Positions 17,608-26,442 of a stretch of 64,000 nt of DNA are shown here, piece by piece. The translations under genes and the position numbers were made by a program. This stretch comes from Bradyrhizobium lablabi (lineage in GTDB: Bacteria > Pseudomonadota > Alphaproteobacteria > Rhizobiales > Xanthobacteraceae): NCBI RefSeq assembly GCF_900141755.1, contig NZ_LT670844.1, positions 7,350,501 through 7,414,500 on the forward strand. Direction: 5' to 3'. The first letter of the stretch is position 1; each line of letters opens with the position of its first letter. The notes beneath the pieces are model-generated. The model saw only the letters and a list, made by a program, of their open reading frames with translations, ran no database searches and was not told where the DNA came from.

Positions 17608-18084
17608 TCACGCTGAAACGCGCCTTGGGCGTTTTGCGCTCGGATTCGGCCGCAGCTCCGTATCGCCGTCGCCGAGCAGCCTTCCATCGCTGGCGCGCAG
17701 CTCGAGCTTTCGCACCGGCCGGCCTTTGTCCCGATCGACCAGAAGCGTCGGGAAGCCGCCGCCCTCGGCGGAAAACTCCTCGCTCCATTGCCGGAGCGCG
17801 ACCAGCACCGGAAACACCCCGCGCCCCTTCGGCGTCAGCACATATTCCTGATAGGCGCTGCCGTCGGAGGCCGGCACCGTCTTGAGAATGCCGTGCTCGA
17901 CGAGGGCACGCAGCCGCACGGTGAGGATGTTTTTTGCCAGCCCGATGTTCTTCTGGAATTCGCTGAAGCGGCGGAGCCCCAAGAAAGCGTCGCGGATGAT
18001 CAGGAGCGACCACCAGTCGCCGAACACGTCCAGCGATCGCGCAACCGGGCAATCGGCCTTTTCAAGGCTAGTCCGTTTCACCAT
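17608..18084 (-). CDS. HxlR-family transcriptional regulator
   Basis: 158 residues. A winged helix-turn-helix of the HxlR type: ADCPVARSLDVFGDWWSLLI, FSEFQKNIGLAKNILTVRLR, GILKTVP, YVLTPKGRGVFPVL. The conserved cysteine near the N-terminus (DCPVARSL) is at the position used for thiol-based sensing in some relatives. It is divergent from an SDR oxidoreductase gene, with a 12-base perfect inverted repeat between them. It therefore probably represses the SDR gene and itself. The last 30 residues are charged and not conserved. Confidence 0.9.
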   Translation of the reverse strand: MVKRTSLEKADCPVARSLDVFGDWWSLLIIRDAFLGLRRFSEFQKNIGLAKNILTVRLRALVEHGILKTVPASDGSAYQEYVLTPKGRGVFPVLVALRQWSEEFSAEGGGFPTLLVDRDKGRPVRKLELRASDGRLLGDGDTELRPNPSAKRPRRVSA

Positions 18085-18124
18085 CGTGTCCTCCGGCCGT
18101 CGATGCTCCCGATCACGGCGTTGT

Positions 18125-18183
18125 GTGGTTGCATTATGAAACCAGATGCCCTAGATGGCAACCAAGTTTAATAATGCAACCAC
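18125..18183. promoter_or_regulatory. 12-base inverted repeat between HxlR and SDR genes (probable operator)
   Basis: GTGGTTGCATTA (18125-18136) and TAATGCAACCAC (18172-18183) are exact reverse complements 35 bases apart. A related half site, ATGGCAACCA, lies between them. The repeat covers the likely promoters of both divergent genes. Confidence 0.7.
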
Positions 18184-18203
18184 CTGACCGAAAGAGGATC
18201 ACC

Positions 18204-18977
18204 ATGCGGCTCGCAAACAAGACGGCATTCATTACCGGCGGCAACAGCGGCATCGGGCTTGCGACCGCGCGGCTGTTCGTGGCCGAAGGCGCCCGCGTCG
18301 TTATCACCGGGCGAAATCAGGCGACGCTGGAAGCCGCCGCCAAGGAACTCGGACCGAACGCGCTGCCGATCGTGGCCGACGCAACCGATATCGCGGCCAC
18401 CGAAAGGGCGATCAAGCAGGCGGTGGAAAAATTCGGCAAGCTCGACATCGTGTTCGCCAATGCCGGCATCAGCGCAAGCACACCGGTGGGTGGTACGTCG
18501 CTCGAAACATTCGAGTCCGTGCTCAAGACCAATATCACCGCGGTTTTCTTTACCGTGCAGGCGGCAGCACCGCATCTGAGCGATGGCGCCTCGATTATTC
18601 TGAATGGCTCGGTGATCTCAGTGCTCGGCAATCCCGGCTATGCCGCCTATGCCGCCAGCAAGGCCGGCGTTCGCGCCATGGCCCGCGTGATGGCGTCGGA
18701 ACTGTCGCCGCGCGGCATCCGGGTGAATGTCGTGTCGCCGGGCGGCACCAGCACGCCGATCTGGAACCGCACCGCGCCGACGCCGGAAGCCATCGCGGCT
18801 TTGGAAGCGCGCATCGCGAAAGCAATCCCGCTTGGACGCTTCGGCAAGCCGGAACAGGTCGCGAAAACCGTGCTGTTCCTCGCCTCTGACGATGCTTCGA
18901 ATGTTCAAGGGGCGGAGATTTTCGTCGACGGAGGCGCTACCGCATCCCCCGCTGGCGCGCCGATCTATCGCGGATAA
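18204..18977 (+). CDS. SDR family NAD(P)-dependent oxidoreductase
   Basis: 257 residues from the ATG behind AGAGGAT. Classical short-chain dehydrogenase: the cofactor loop is TGGNSGIGLATARLF, then NAG in VFANAGIS, catalytic Ser in LNGSVIS, YxxxK in YAAYAASKAGV, and the C-terminal VQGAEIFVDGGATAS. The GRNQ after the second strand suggests NADP preference. Substrate unknown; the typical role is quinone or aldehyde reduction. Its control by the adjacent HxlR regulator would fit a response to electrophiles (inference). Confidence 0.92.
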   Translation: MRLANKTAFITGGNSGIGLATARLFVAEGARVVITGRNQATLEAAAKELGPNALPIVADATDIAATERAIKQAVEKFGKLDIVFANAGISASTPVGGTSLETFESVLKTNITAVFFTVQAAAPHLSDGASIILNGSVISVLGNPGYAAYAASKAGVRAMARVMASELSPRGIRVNVVSPGGTSTPIWNRTAPTPEAIAALEARIAKAIPLGRFGKPEQVAKTVLFLASDDASNVQGAEIFVDGGATASPAGAPIYRG

Positions 18978-19007
18978 ATGGAACTCGACAAAATTTGTGA
19001 ATCCGAT

Positions 19008-19045
19008 CAGCACGATCGACGATGATCAGCATCGCGATCGTGCTG
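19008..19045. other. Inverted repeat downstream of the SDR gene
   Basis: CAGCACGATCG (19008-19018) and CGATCGTGCTG (19035-19045) are exact 11-base reverse complements with a 16-base loop, 30 bases after the SDR stop. There is no U-tract, so it may be a Rho-type or 3'-stabilising hairpin rather than an intrinsic terminator. Confidence 0.55.
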
Positions 19046-19168
19046 TTGGTTCCATCGTGCAGCAGAGCTATCTTGCGGAACGCGGCTGACGAATTGAACC
19101 TTTGTCGCGGCAGGCCCGACAATCTCAGTGGACGCCAATTTGACCACTGACGCATTGGAGAGCTTGAT

Positions 19169-19327
19169 ATGCAGAGGGCCATTAACTTCTTCACACCGAT
19201 GTCGACATTTACAGCCGCATCGGAGAAAACCGATCGCTCGGTCGATCCCGCCGTGTTGTTTCCCGGAATTTGCCTGGCCGCATTGCTGGTCGCGATCCTC
19301 ACCGGCGTGCAGGGCGTTTGGCTTTAA
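19169..19327 (+). CDS. Small single-pass membrane protein (52 aa)
   Basis: ATG at 19169 preceded by TTGGAGAGC. It codes MQRAINFFTPMSTFTAASEK, then DRSVDPAVLFPG and one hydrophobic segment (ICLAALLVAILTGVQGVWL) ending at the stop codon. No family recognised. A membrane anchor with a cytosolic or periplasmic tail of about 30 residues is the only inference. It sits alone between the SDR gene and a repeat element. Confidence 0.55.
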   Translation: MQRAINFFTPMSTFTAASEKTDRSVDPAVLFPGICLAALLVAILTGVQGVWL

Positions 19328-19354
19328 ACGCCTTCGACAAAATCTCAAATGTTT

Positions 19355-19458
19355 GTCATGGCCGGGCGTCGTCCCGGCCATCCACGCCGTCCTTAACTCT
19401 GCCCCAAGACGTGGATGCCCGGCACAAGTGTTTAGTCCAGGGACATGGCCGGGCATGA
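19355..19458. repeat. 'CATGGCCGGG...CCACGTCTT' palindromic repeat, copy 2
   Basis: GTCATGGCCGGGCGTCGTCC at the left and ACATGGCCGGGCATGAG at the right, with AAGACGTGGATGCCCGGCAC in the middle. The left inner arm is degenerate (CCACGCCGTCC), so the copy is decayed relative to 17498-17587. Confidence 0.75.
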
Positions 19459-19500
19459 GGATGATGGTCGCTTCTATCTGCTGTATTGCGAGTAAGACCG

Positions 19501-20109
19501 CTACGCCGCGTGAAGATTGGTTGCCGCCTGCAGCGCATCTGCGAGCGCCTTCTCGCGGTGCTCCGGTCCGACCTGCACACCGTCGGCGGAAATCAATTCG
19601 AGGTTCTTGACGCCGATGAAGCCGAACACCCAGCGCAAGTAGGTTTCCAGATGTTCGCCGACGGCTGCGGGCGTGCCTGAGCCATAAAATCCGCCGCGCG
19701 AGATCGCGATGATGACGCGCTTGTTGCCGGCCAATCCTTCGGCGCCTTGTGCGCCATATTTGAACGTCTTGCCTGCCACCACGATGCGGTCGATCCAGGC
19801 CTTGAGCTGGCTCGGGATGGTAAAATTGTACATGGGCGCGCCGAGCACCACGATGTCGGCGGCCAAAAACTCGTCCAGCACGGCCTGACCGGCGGCGAGG
19901 TCATGCAATAGCGCGGCCTCGGGCGTAGCCCCTTGGGCGGCGGCAAGATGCGAGCCCGAAAGATGGGCCAGCGGCGTCGAAGTGAGATCCCGATAGACGA
20001 TTTCAAGACGAGGTGTCGCCTTGCGCAGGCGATCCACGATTGCGGCGGAAACCTGGCGGCTGACGGAATGGGGGCCGAGAACGCTGGAGTCGATATGCAG
20101 GAGTTTCAT
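19501..20109 (-). CDS. azoR: FMN-dependent NADH-azoreductase
   Basis: 202 residues from the ATG at 20107-20109 ([20 protein letters not shown]). The FMN-binding phosphate loop [11 protein letters not shown], the flavin motif [19 protein letters not shown] and [20 protein letters not shown] are classical AzoR signatures. It catalyses two-electron reduction of quinones and azo compounds. It is divergent from an HxlR-family regulator, the arrangement known for azoR/YodB in Bacillus, so induction by quinones or diamide is likely (inference). Confidence 0.93.
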   Translation of the reverse strand: MKLLHIDSSVLGPHSVSRQVSAAIVDRLRKATPRLEIVYRDLTSTPLAHLSGSHLAAAQGATPEAALLHDLAAGQAVLDEFLAADIVVLGAPMYNFTIPSQLKAWIDRIVVAGKTFKYGAQGAEGLAGNKRVIIAISRGGFYGSGTPAAVGEHLETYLRWVFGFIGVKNLELISADGVQVGPEHREKALADALQAATNLHAA

Positions 20110-20128
20110 TTGGGTCACCCTTGGTATA

Positions 20129-20139
20129 AGTTTGTAACT
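20129..20139. promoter_or_regulatory. Short dyad AGTTTGTAACT in the azoR/HxlR intergenic region
   Basis: AGTT and AACT arms around TGT, in the 96-base shared region 20 bases upstream of azoR. It resembles the TTTGTAA-type centre of YodB-like operators. Short, so tentative. Confidence 0.3.
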
Positions 20140-20205
20140 GAGACTATATGAGTGACTGTCCGCAAACCGCGCAAGAACGCACATTTTTGATACAAGAGCA
20201 CATCA

Positions 20206-20607
20206 GTGAAACCCGAGCACATCAGAGTACCTGTCCTGCCGCCCCAACCGCATCTCGACAGCGATTGCCGTGGCGTCGCCTCGATCCTGGCGCGGGTCGG
20301 CGACAAATGGAGCGTGTTCGTCATCATGCTGCTCGGCGACGGCCCGCGGCGTTTCAACGAGATCAAGCGCATGATCGGCGGCATCTCGCAGCGGATGCTG
20401 ACCTTGACCTTGCGCGGTCTCGAGCGCGACGGCCTGGTCACGCGCACCGTATTTCCAACCATCCCGCCGCGTGTTGACTATGAACTGACCGATCTCGGAC
20501 GGGGGCTCTCACACCCGGTGGTGGCGCTCGGCGAATGGGCGAAGGATCATCAGGCCGAGATCGAAGCCGCGCGGGCGCGCTTCGACGGGCGCAATGACAC
20601 CGGCTGA
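20206..20607 (+). CDS. HxlR-family transcriptional regulator, probable azoR repressor
   Basis: 133 residues from a GTG start (MKPEHIRVPVLPPQPHLDSD). Winged HTH of HxlR type: CRGVASILARVGDKWSVFVI, FNEIKRMIGGISQRMLTLTL, GLVTRTVFPTIPPRVDYELT. The conserved N-terminal cysteine (SDCRGV) aligns with the redox-sensing Cys of YodB/QorR-type regulators. Its divergence from azoR makes a thiol-based quinone sensor the best guess. It is convergent with dprA with a 3-base gap. No upstream ATG exists in frame. Confidence 0.88.
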   Translation: MKPEHIRVPVLPPQPHLDSDCRGVASILARVGDKWSVFVIMLLGDGPRRFNEIKRMIGGISQRMLTLTLRGLERDGLVTRTVFPTIPPRVDYELTDLGRGLSHPVVALGEWAKDHQAEIEAARARFDGRNDTG

Positions 20608-20610
20608 TCG

Positions 20611-21738
20611 CTAGATCAGCGACACCAGCCCGCCGCCATGGCGTTCGAGACGGCCGGCGAGTTCGAGCTCGAGCAGCACGGTGCGCACGATCGCAGGCGT
20701 TGTCCCGGCCATCCGAATGAGATCGTCGAGCAAAATTGGCGTTGGACCGAGTAACGCCACGATGCGGGCGCGATCGGTTGCCTCGGGCTCGGAGGCGAGC
20801 GGCTGGTCGTCCGGCTCACGCAGTTCGATCGGCCGTTCCATGATCGGCTCGACCGCGTTGATGACGTCGGCGGCTTCCGTCGTCAGCGTCGCGCCCTGTT
20901 TGATCAGGTCGTTGGTGCCGGCGGCGCGCGGATCGAGCGGCGAGCCGGGGACTGCGAACACCTCGCGGCCCTGCTCGGCGGCGATCCTCGCGGTGATCAG
21001 CGAGCCCGAGCGATGTGCCGCCTCGACCACGACGACGCCGAGCGCCACCCCCGATATCAGCCGGTTGCGCCTCGGAAAATCCCGTGCGCGCGGCGCATGG
21101 CCGAGCGGCATTTCGGAGATCGCCGCGCCTCCGGAGGCGATCAACTCCGCCAGCAGGTCCTGGTGCTCGGGCGGATAAATCCGGTCGTGACCGCCGGCCA
21201 GCACGGCGACGGTGCCGCTTTCGATGCTGGCGCGATGCGCCGCCTGGTCGATACCGCGCGCCAGCCCCGAGGCAATGACAAAACCGGCTTCGCCTAGATC
21301 GCGCGACAGCGTGCCGGCAAATTTCAGCCCGGCGCCGGAGGCGTTGCGCGAACCGACCACCGCGATGATCGGCCGCATCAACGTATCGAGCGCGCCGCGC
21401 ACGCCAAGCAGCGGCGGCGCGTCGTCAAGCGTGGCGAGCCGCGGCGGATAGCCGGCTTCGCCCGGCGCGAGAAGCGTGACGCCGAGCCGCTTGCTCGCGG
21501 CAAGCTCAGCGCGCGCATCTTCCTCGCTGCAAATCCGCCCCGGACGATCAGCCCCGCCACGCCGCGCCAGATCGGGCAGACGTTGCAGCGCGGTTCGCGC
21601 GCTGCCGAAATGACGGATCAGAGAACGAAACGTCCGCGGCCCAACATTGTCGGAGCGGATCAGCCGCAGCCAGTCGATGCGCTCGGCGTCGGTCAGGTGT
21701 GTGGTCTCTGAGGTTTGGATGTCCACGCGGTCCCCCAT
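20611..21738 (-). CDS. dprA: DNA-processing protein DprA
   Basis: 375 residues from the ATG at 21736-21738. It loads RecA on incoming single-stranded DNA in transformation. Rossmann-type motifs: [60 protein letters not shown] and [12 protein letters not shown]-terminal winged-helix ([20 protein letters not shown]) is present. In many Rhizobiales dprA lies next to plsY and topA. Here an amidase gene separates it from plsY on the opposite strand. The frame continues upstream, but the added residues are not family-like. Confidence 0.94.
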   Translation of the reverse strand: MGDRVDIQTSETTHLTDAERIDWLRLIRSDNVGPRTFRSLIRHFGSARTALQRLPDLARRGGADRPGRICSEEDARAELAASKRLGVTLLAPGEAGYPPRLATLDDAPPLLGVRGALDTLMRPIIAVVGSRNASGAGLKFAGTLSRDLGEAGFVIASGLARGIDQAAHRASIESGTVAVLAGGHDRIYPPEHQDLLAELIASGGAAISEMPLGHAPRARDFPRRNRLISGVALGVVVVEAAHRSGSLITARIAAEQGREVFAVPGSPLDPRAAGTNDLIKQGATLTTEAADVINAVEPIMERPIELREPDDQPLASEPEATDRARIVALLGPTPILLDDLIRMAGTTPAIVRTVLLELELAGRLERHGGGLVSLI

Positions 21739-21894
21739 GGGGCAGCATGGATCAACCTGAGCGCGTGGGGAAGGGGGCCCGTCATTTCCCCATGTGCAAT
21801 TGCGCATCGGGGAATGCGCCATGCGGCGGGCTCGGGCGCTTGCCCGATCCCGAGCCGGTTCGTAAAAGCGGTTCGGTCTCGTTTAAGGGGAAAA

Positions 21895-23142
21895 ATGCCG
21901 ATGATGTCGCTCGCCGAACTTCAGCGCCGTATCGACCACGGCGATCTTTCGGCCGACGACGCGATAGCCCAGTCGTGTGCGGCCACCGACGAGCGTGACA
22001 AGACCATCGGCGCCTTCGTCTGCCGGGCGAAAGGCGCCCGCGCGGCGAGCACAGGTCCCCTGCGTGGCATCGCCGTCGGCATCAAGGACATCATCGATAC
22101 CTCGGACTTTCCGACCGAAATGGGCTCGACGATCTACCGGGGATGGCGGCCGCGCGCTGATGCGCCCGTGGTGATGATGTTGAAGCAGGCGGGCGCAACG
22201 ATCGTGGGCAAGACCACGACCACGGCGTTCGCGGCCAACGATCCGACGGCGACACTCAATCCGCACAACCCGGCTCATACGCCGGGCGGGTCTTCGTCGG
22301 GCTCGGCGGCGGCCGTAGGCGCCGGCATGATTCCGCTGGCGCTGGGGACGCAGACCGGCGGTTCGGTGATCCGGCCGGCCTCGTTCTGCGGCGTGGCCGC
22401 GATCAAGCCGACCTATCGGTTGCTGCCGACCGTCGGCGTAAAATGCTTTTCGTGGACGCTCGACACCGTGGGGCTGTTCGCAGCCGGCGTCAGGGATCTG
22501 GCGCACGGGCTTGCGGCCATGACGGGCCGGCCCGAATTGCTGCCCGGAGCGGCGAGCTCAGCCCCGCGCATCGGCGTCGTGATGCAGGATTTTGCCGGCG
22601 AGCCGGAGGCAGCCGGCAGCGAGGCATTGCGGATTGCGCTGGCTGCAGCGGAACGCGCCGGCGCGTCGGTTCGCGCGCTGGCTCTGCCGGAGATCATTGC
22701 GGAAGCATGGCGCATCCACCCGACCGTGCAGCAATTCGAGGCGCACCAGGCATTCGCATGGGAATATCGCGTCAATTACGACGCCATGCCGCCTTTGCTG
22801 CGGGGCAGGCTCGACGAAAGCAGGGGCACGACGCCTGCCGAATACGACGAGGCGCGACGGATCGCGGATCGGGCTCGAGCCGCATTGGCCGCCATCTTCG
22901 AGGACATCGACGTCCTGCTGACGTTCTCCGCACCAGGTGCCGCGCCAAAGGGATTGGCATCGACGGGCGATGCGCGTTTCAACCGGCTCTGGACGCTGAT
23001 GGGGACCCCTTGCGTCAATGTTCCCGCCACGATCGCCGAGGGCGGATTGCCGGTGGGCGTGCAGGTGATCGCCGGATTTGGCGACGACGCGGGAGCGCTT
23101 GAGGCTGCGCGCTTCGTTGAAGAGGCGCTGGCGCGGGGATGA
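21895..23142 (+). CDS. Amidase signature-family enzyme
   Basis: 415 residues. The amidase signature Ser-cisSer-Lys triad is complete: lysine in VGIKDIIDTSD, GGSSSGSAAAVGAG, and the nucleophile region GTQTGGSVIRPASFCG. The ATG at 21895 has AAGGGG upstream; ATGs at 21901 and 21904 are alternatives. No gatB/gatC partner nearby and no signal peptide, so it is a stand-alone amidohydrolase of unknown substrate rather than GatA. The protein is shorter than GatA (490 residues, at 36517). It appears inserted between dprA and plsY, which are otherwise same-strand neighbours. Confidence 0.88.
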   Translation: MPMMSLAELQRRIDHGDLSADDAIAQSCAATDERDKTIGAFVCRAKGARAASTGPLRGIAVGIKDIIDTSDFPTEMGSTIYRGWRPRADAPVVMMLKQAGATIVGKTTTTAFAANDPTATLNPHNPAHTPGGSSSGSAAAVGAGMIPLALGTQTGGSVIRPASFCGVAAIKPTYRLLPTVGVKCFSWTLDTVGLFAAGVRDLAHGLAAMTGRPELLPGAASSAPRIGVVMQDFAGEPEAAGSEALRIALAAAERAGASVRALALPEIIAEAWRIHPTVQQFEAHQAFAWEYRVNYDAMPPLLRGRLDESRGTTPAEYDEARRIADRARAALAAIFEDIDVLLTFSAPGAAPKGLASTGDARFNRLWTLMGTPCVNVPATIAEGGLPVGVQVIAGFGDDAGALEAARFVEEALARG

Positions 23143-23158
23143 CGGGAGAGAGGGTGAC

Positions 23159-23752
23159 TTACTTCTCCCCGATCCGCCCTTCGGTCCCCGCCTGCAACCG
23201 CTTGATATTTTCGCGGTGCATGTAGAACAGCAATAGCGTCAGCACGACGAACAGCGAGGCCAATTCGGGATGGCCGAACCACCACAGGAAAATCGGCGTG
23301 ATGAAACTCGCAACCAAGGCCGACAGCGAGGAGTAGCGCGTGGTCACGGCGGTCGCGAGCCATAGCACGCAAAACACCAGGGCGGCGGGGGGGAACATCC
23401 CGATCAGCACGCCGATATAAACCGCGACACCCTTGCCACCCCTGAAGTTGAGCCACACCGGAAACAGATGGCCAAGAAAAGCGCCGAGGGCCGCCAGCAT
23501 CGCTGCGTTAAAGCCGCCGAAATAGTTGGCGATCAGCACCGCGGCGGTGCCCTTGAGCATGTCGCAGATCAGCGTCGCCGCGGCGAGGCCCTTGCGGCCG
23601 GTGCGCAGCACGTTGGTGGCGCCGATATTGCCGGAGCCGATCGAGCGCAGATCCTGGGTTCCGGCGAGTTTTGTCAGAATCAGACCGAACGGGATCGAGC
23701 CCAAGAGATAGCCGAGCCCGAACGCAACGACCAGGAAGGCGTCACTAGACAT
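23159..23752 (-). CDS. plsY: Glycerol-3-phosphate acyltransferase PlsY
   Basis: 197-residue inner-membrane protein. Motifs: [60 protein letters not shown] and the last H-rich/charged loop. It transfers acyl from acyl-phosphate to glycerol-3-phosphate in phospholipid synthesis. The start at 23750-23752 ([12 protein letters not shown]) is chosen because the open frame upstream is not family-like. Confidence 0.95.
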   Translation of the reverse strand: MSSDAFLVVAFGLGYLLGSIPFGLILTKLAGTQDLRSIGSGNIGATNVLRTGRKGLAAATLICDMLKGTAAVLIANYFGGFNAAMLAALGAFLGHLFPVWLNFRGGKGVAVYIGVLIGMFPPAALVFCVLWLATAVTTRYSSLSALVASFITPIFLWWFGHPELASLFVVLTLLLFYMHRENIKRLQAGTEGRIGEK

Positions 23753-23857
23753 CGCGGTTGCTCCCGTCCCTGCATATTTCCCGCGCATCGGTTGCGCCTA
23801 TTAGCGGATTGTTAACCATAAATCTGGATCGTGGCGCGGATATTAAGGGAGATTAAC

Positions 23858-23965
23858 ATGCCGCTTGCGCGCAGGCGATTCGAACTGATTTTCCTCGGTC
23901 TCTATCTTGCGGCCATCCTCGTCGGCACATCGATGGAAGCGCTGACGCAAATGCTGGCGCGCTGA
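23858..23965 (+). CDS. Very small membrane peptide (35 aa)
   Basis: ATG at 23858 with a strong AAGGGAGA ribosome site seven bases upstream. It codes MPLARRRFELIFLGLYLAAI, then LVGTSMEALTQMLAR: a basic N-terminus, one hydrophobic segment and a short polar tail. No known family. It lies between divergent plsY and pyrC'. The quality of the ribosome site is the main support. Confidence 0.5.
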   Translation: MPLARRRFELIFLGLYLAAILVGTSMEALTQMLAR

Positions 23966-23998
23966 AGTCGCCGGCGCCGCTCTTCCGCTCATTGGGCT

Positions 23999-25300
23999 TC
24001 AGACGAGTTCATAGACCGTCCGTCCGCCCACAATCGTGCGCACGACACGGCCCGAGAAGCGGGCTTCGTCGAACGGCGTGTTCTTGCATTGCGATTTGAG
24101 ATCGGCGGGGTCGAGCACCCATGGCGTGTCCGGATCGATCACGATGACATCGGCAGGCGCGCCCGGACGCAAAGTTCCGCCGGGCAGGCCCAGCAACTCG
24201 GCCGGGCGCGTCGACATCGCGCGGATCAGCGTCGTAAAATCCATGTCGCCATTGTGGATCAGCCGCAGGCCTGCCGGCAGCATGGTCTGCAGCCCGATCG
24301 CGCCCGCGGCGGCTTCCGCGAACGGCAGCCGCTTGACTTCGACGTCCTGCGGATTGTGATCGGACATGATGACGTCGATCAGTCCGGAGGCAACCGCTGC
24401 GACCAGCGCCTGCCGGTCCTCTTCGGTGCGCAGCGGCGGCGATAGTTTTAAGAACGTCCGGTAGGGGCCGATGTCGTTCTCGTTCAGCGTCAGATGGTTG
24501 ATCGACACCGAGGCGGAGACCGCAAGACCGGCGTCGCGGGCGCGCTTCAAAATTTCCAGCGACTCGATGCAGCTCAGCGAGGCCGCGTGATAGCGCCCGC
24601 CGGTTAAGGCCACCAGGCGCATGTCGCGCTCCAGCATCACCGCTTCGGCGGCGTTAGGGATGCCGACCAGGCCGAGGCGCGCCGCAAATTCGCCTTCGTT
24701 CATGACGCCTTCGCCGACCAGATCAGGATCCTCGGTGTGGTGCACGATCAGCGCGTCGAAATCCCGCGCATAGGTCAGCGCGCGGCGCATCACCTGCGCA
24801 TTGGTGACGCTGGTCTCGCCATCGGTGAAGGCGACGGCGCCTGCCGCCTTCAACAGGCCGATCTCGGTCATTTCCGCACCCAGCAGGCCTTTTGTCAGCG
24901 CCGCCATCGGATGAATGTTGACGATGGCGGTGTCGCGGGCGCGGCGCAGGACAAAATCCACCGTCGCCGAATTGTCGATGACGGGCGAGGTATCCGGCTG
25001 GCAGATGATGGTGGTGATGCCGCCGGTTGCCGCCGCCTGGCTTGCGGAGGCAAAGGTTTCCCGGTGGCTGGCGCCGGGCTCACCGACAAAGGCGCGCATG
25101 TCGACGAGCCCGGGTGCAACGATCTTGCCGGCGCAATTGACGATGTCGGTCCCTTCGGGAACGCCGGCCGCGCCGATGCCGCGCCGGGACTCGCGGATCA
25201 CGCCGTCGGCAATCAGCACGTCGCCGATACCGTCGAAATCGCGCGAGGGATCGATCAGGCGGGCGTTGGCGAGCAGGATCGGGCGGCGATCGGTCAACAT
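23999..25300 (-). CDS. pyrC: Dihydroorotase-like protein lacking the HxH metal site (PyrC')
   Basis: 433 residues in the cyclic amidohydrolase fold. The position that reads DxHxH in active dihydroorotases here reads PGLVDMRAFVGEPG, so both N-terminal metal histidines are missing. The NTxP-type loop is CQPDTSPVID and the late catalytic site SDHNP retains aspartate. Such inactive PyrC' proteins partner with a larger PyrB in a dodecamer in Pseudomonas and act structurally. It starts two bases after the pyrB stop, so the two are co-translated. An active dihydroorotase should then exist elsewhere in the genome. Confidence 0.9.
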   Translation of the reverse strand: MLTDRRPILLANARLIDPSRDFDGIGDVLIADGVIRESRRGIGAAGVPEGTDIVNCAGKIVAPGLVDMRAFVGEPGASHRETFASASQAAATGGITTIICQPDTSPVIDNSATVDFVLRRARDTAIVNIHPMAALTKGLLGAEMTEIGLLKAAGAVAFTDGETSVTNAQVMRRALTYARDFDALIVHHTEDPDLVGEGVMNEGEFAARLGLVGIPNAAEAVMLERDMRLVALTGGRYHAASLSCIESLEILKRARDAGLAVSASVSINHLTLNENDIGPYRTFLKLSPPLRTEEDRQALVAAVASGLIDVIMSDHNPQDVEVKRLPFAEAAAGAIGLQTMLPAGLRLIHNGDMDFTTLIRAMSTRPAELLGLPGGTLRPGAPADVIVIDPDTPWVLDPADLKSQCKNTPFDEARFSGRVVRTIVGGRTVYELV

Positions 25301-25302
25301 TC

Positions 25303-26256
25303 TTAAGCGTTCGGCAGGTTGCGGGCGAGCGCTTCCAGCACCGCCATCCGCACCGCCACTCCCATTTCGACCTGCTCGCGGATCAGCGACTGCGCGCCGT
25401 CGGCGACAATGGAGTCGATCTCGACGCCGCGGTTCATCGGCCCCGGATGCATCACCAGCGCATCGGGCTTGGCGTAGGCCAGCTTCTTCTGGTCGAGGCC
25501 AAAATAGTGAAAATATTCCTGGCTTGACGGCACGAACGAGCCGTTCATGCGCTCGCGCTGCAGCCGCAGCATCATCACAATGTCCGCGCCGTCGAGACCC
25601 TGGCGCATGTCGCGGGCAACCTCGACCCCCATCCGCTCGATGCCGCGCGGCAGAAGCGTCGACGGCGCGACCACGCGGACGCGGGCGCCCATGGTGTTGA
25701 GCAGGATGATATTGGAGCGCGCCACCCGCGAATGCATGACGTCGCCGCAGATCGCGATCACGAGCCCCTCGAGCCGGCCCTTGTTGCGGCGGATGGTGAG
25801 CGCATCGAGCAGCGCCTGGGTGGGATGCTCATGGGCGCCGTCGCCGGCATTGATCACGGAACCGTCAACCTTGCGCGCCAAAAGTTCCACCGCGCCGGAG
25901 GCATGGTGCCGCACCACCAGGATGTCCGGGTGCATGGCGTTGAGCGTCACCGCGGTATCGACCAGGGTTTCGCCCTTGCGCATCGAGGAGGAGGACACCG
26001 ACATGTTCATGACGTCGGCACCCAACCTTTTGCCGGCGATTTCGAACGAGGATTGCGTACGGGTCGAGGCCTCGAAGAACAGATTGATCTGGGTGCGGCC
26101 GCGCAGCGAGGTGCGCTTTTTGTCGACCTGGCGGTTGAGCTCGACATATTCCTCGGAGAGATCGAGCAGGCCGGTGATGTCGTCGGCGGAAAGCCCCTCA
26201 ATGCCCAGCAGGTGCCGGTGACCGAGGACGAAGGTCGATTTCGATTTAGGGGTCAT
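25303..26256 (-). CDS. pyrB: Aspartate carbamoyltransferase catalytic subunit
   Basis: 317 residues from the ATG at 26254-26256 ([20 protein letters not shown]). Second step of pyrimidine synthesis. The carbamoyl-phosphate loop [13 protein letters not shown], then [34 protein letters not shown] and [13 protein letters not shown] are all intact. A much longer reading frame exists upstream but it runs through a dispersed repeat, so the internal start is preferred. Operon with the pseudo-dihydroorotase immediately downstream. Confidence 0.96.
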   Translation of the reverse strand: MTPKSKSTFVLGHRHLLGIEGLSADDITGLLDLSEEYVELNRQVDKKRTSLRGRTQINLFFEASTRTQSSFEIAGKRLGADVMNMSVSSSSMRKGETLVDTAVTLNAMHPDILVVRHHASGAVELLARKVDGSVINAGDGAHEHPTQALLDALTIRRNKGRLEGLVIAICGDVMHSRVARSNIILLNTMGARVRVVAPSTLLPRGIERMGVEVARDMRQGLDGADIVMMLRLQRERMNGSFVPSSQEYFHYFGLDQKKLAYAKPDALVMHPGPMNRGVEIDSIVADGAQSLIREQVEMGVAVRMAVLEALARNLPNA

Positions 26257-26330
26257 TAAAGCGAGAGCTATAGGCAGAGATGCAGAGCGGGGCAAGGGCG
26301 AATAGGGGGCTAAAGAGTTTTCCCCGGTTT

Positions 26331-26424
26331 CGTCGTGCCCGCGCTTGTCGCGGGCATCCACGTCTTCTTTCACTATTAACCGTAAAAAAGACGTGGATGG
26401 CCGGGACAAGCCCGGCCATGACGA
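26331..26424. repeat. 'CATGGCCGGG...CCACGTCTTTC' palindromic repeat, copy 3
   Basis: CGTCGTGCCCGCGCTTGTCG at the left, CCGGGACAAGCCCGGCCATGACG at the right, inner arms CCACGTCTT and AAGACGTGG. It ends one base before the first ATG of the downstream dipeptidase gene, so it lies against that gene's leader. Confidence 0.82.
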
Positions 26425-26442
26425 ATGGAGGGATTGGCCCTC

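Noticed and set aside
23841..23857. CtrA-like TTAA...TTAAC pair upstream of the 35-residue peptide
   Set aside because: The spacer is 6 bases (GGGAGA), not the 7 required by the CtrA consensus, and the purine run is better explained as the ribosome site.
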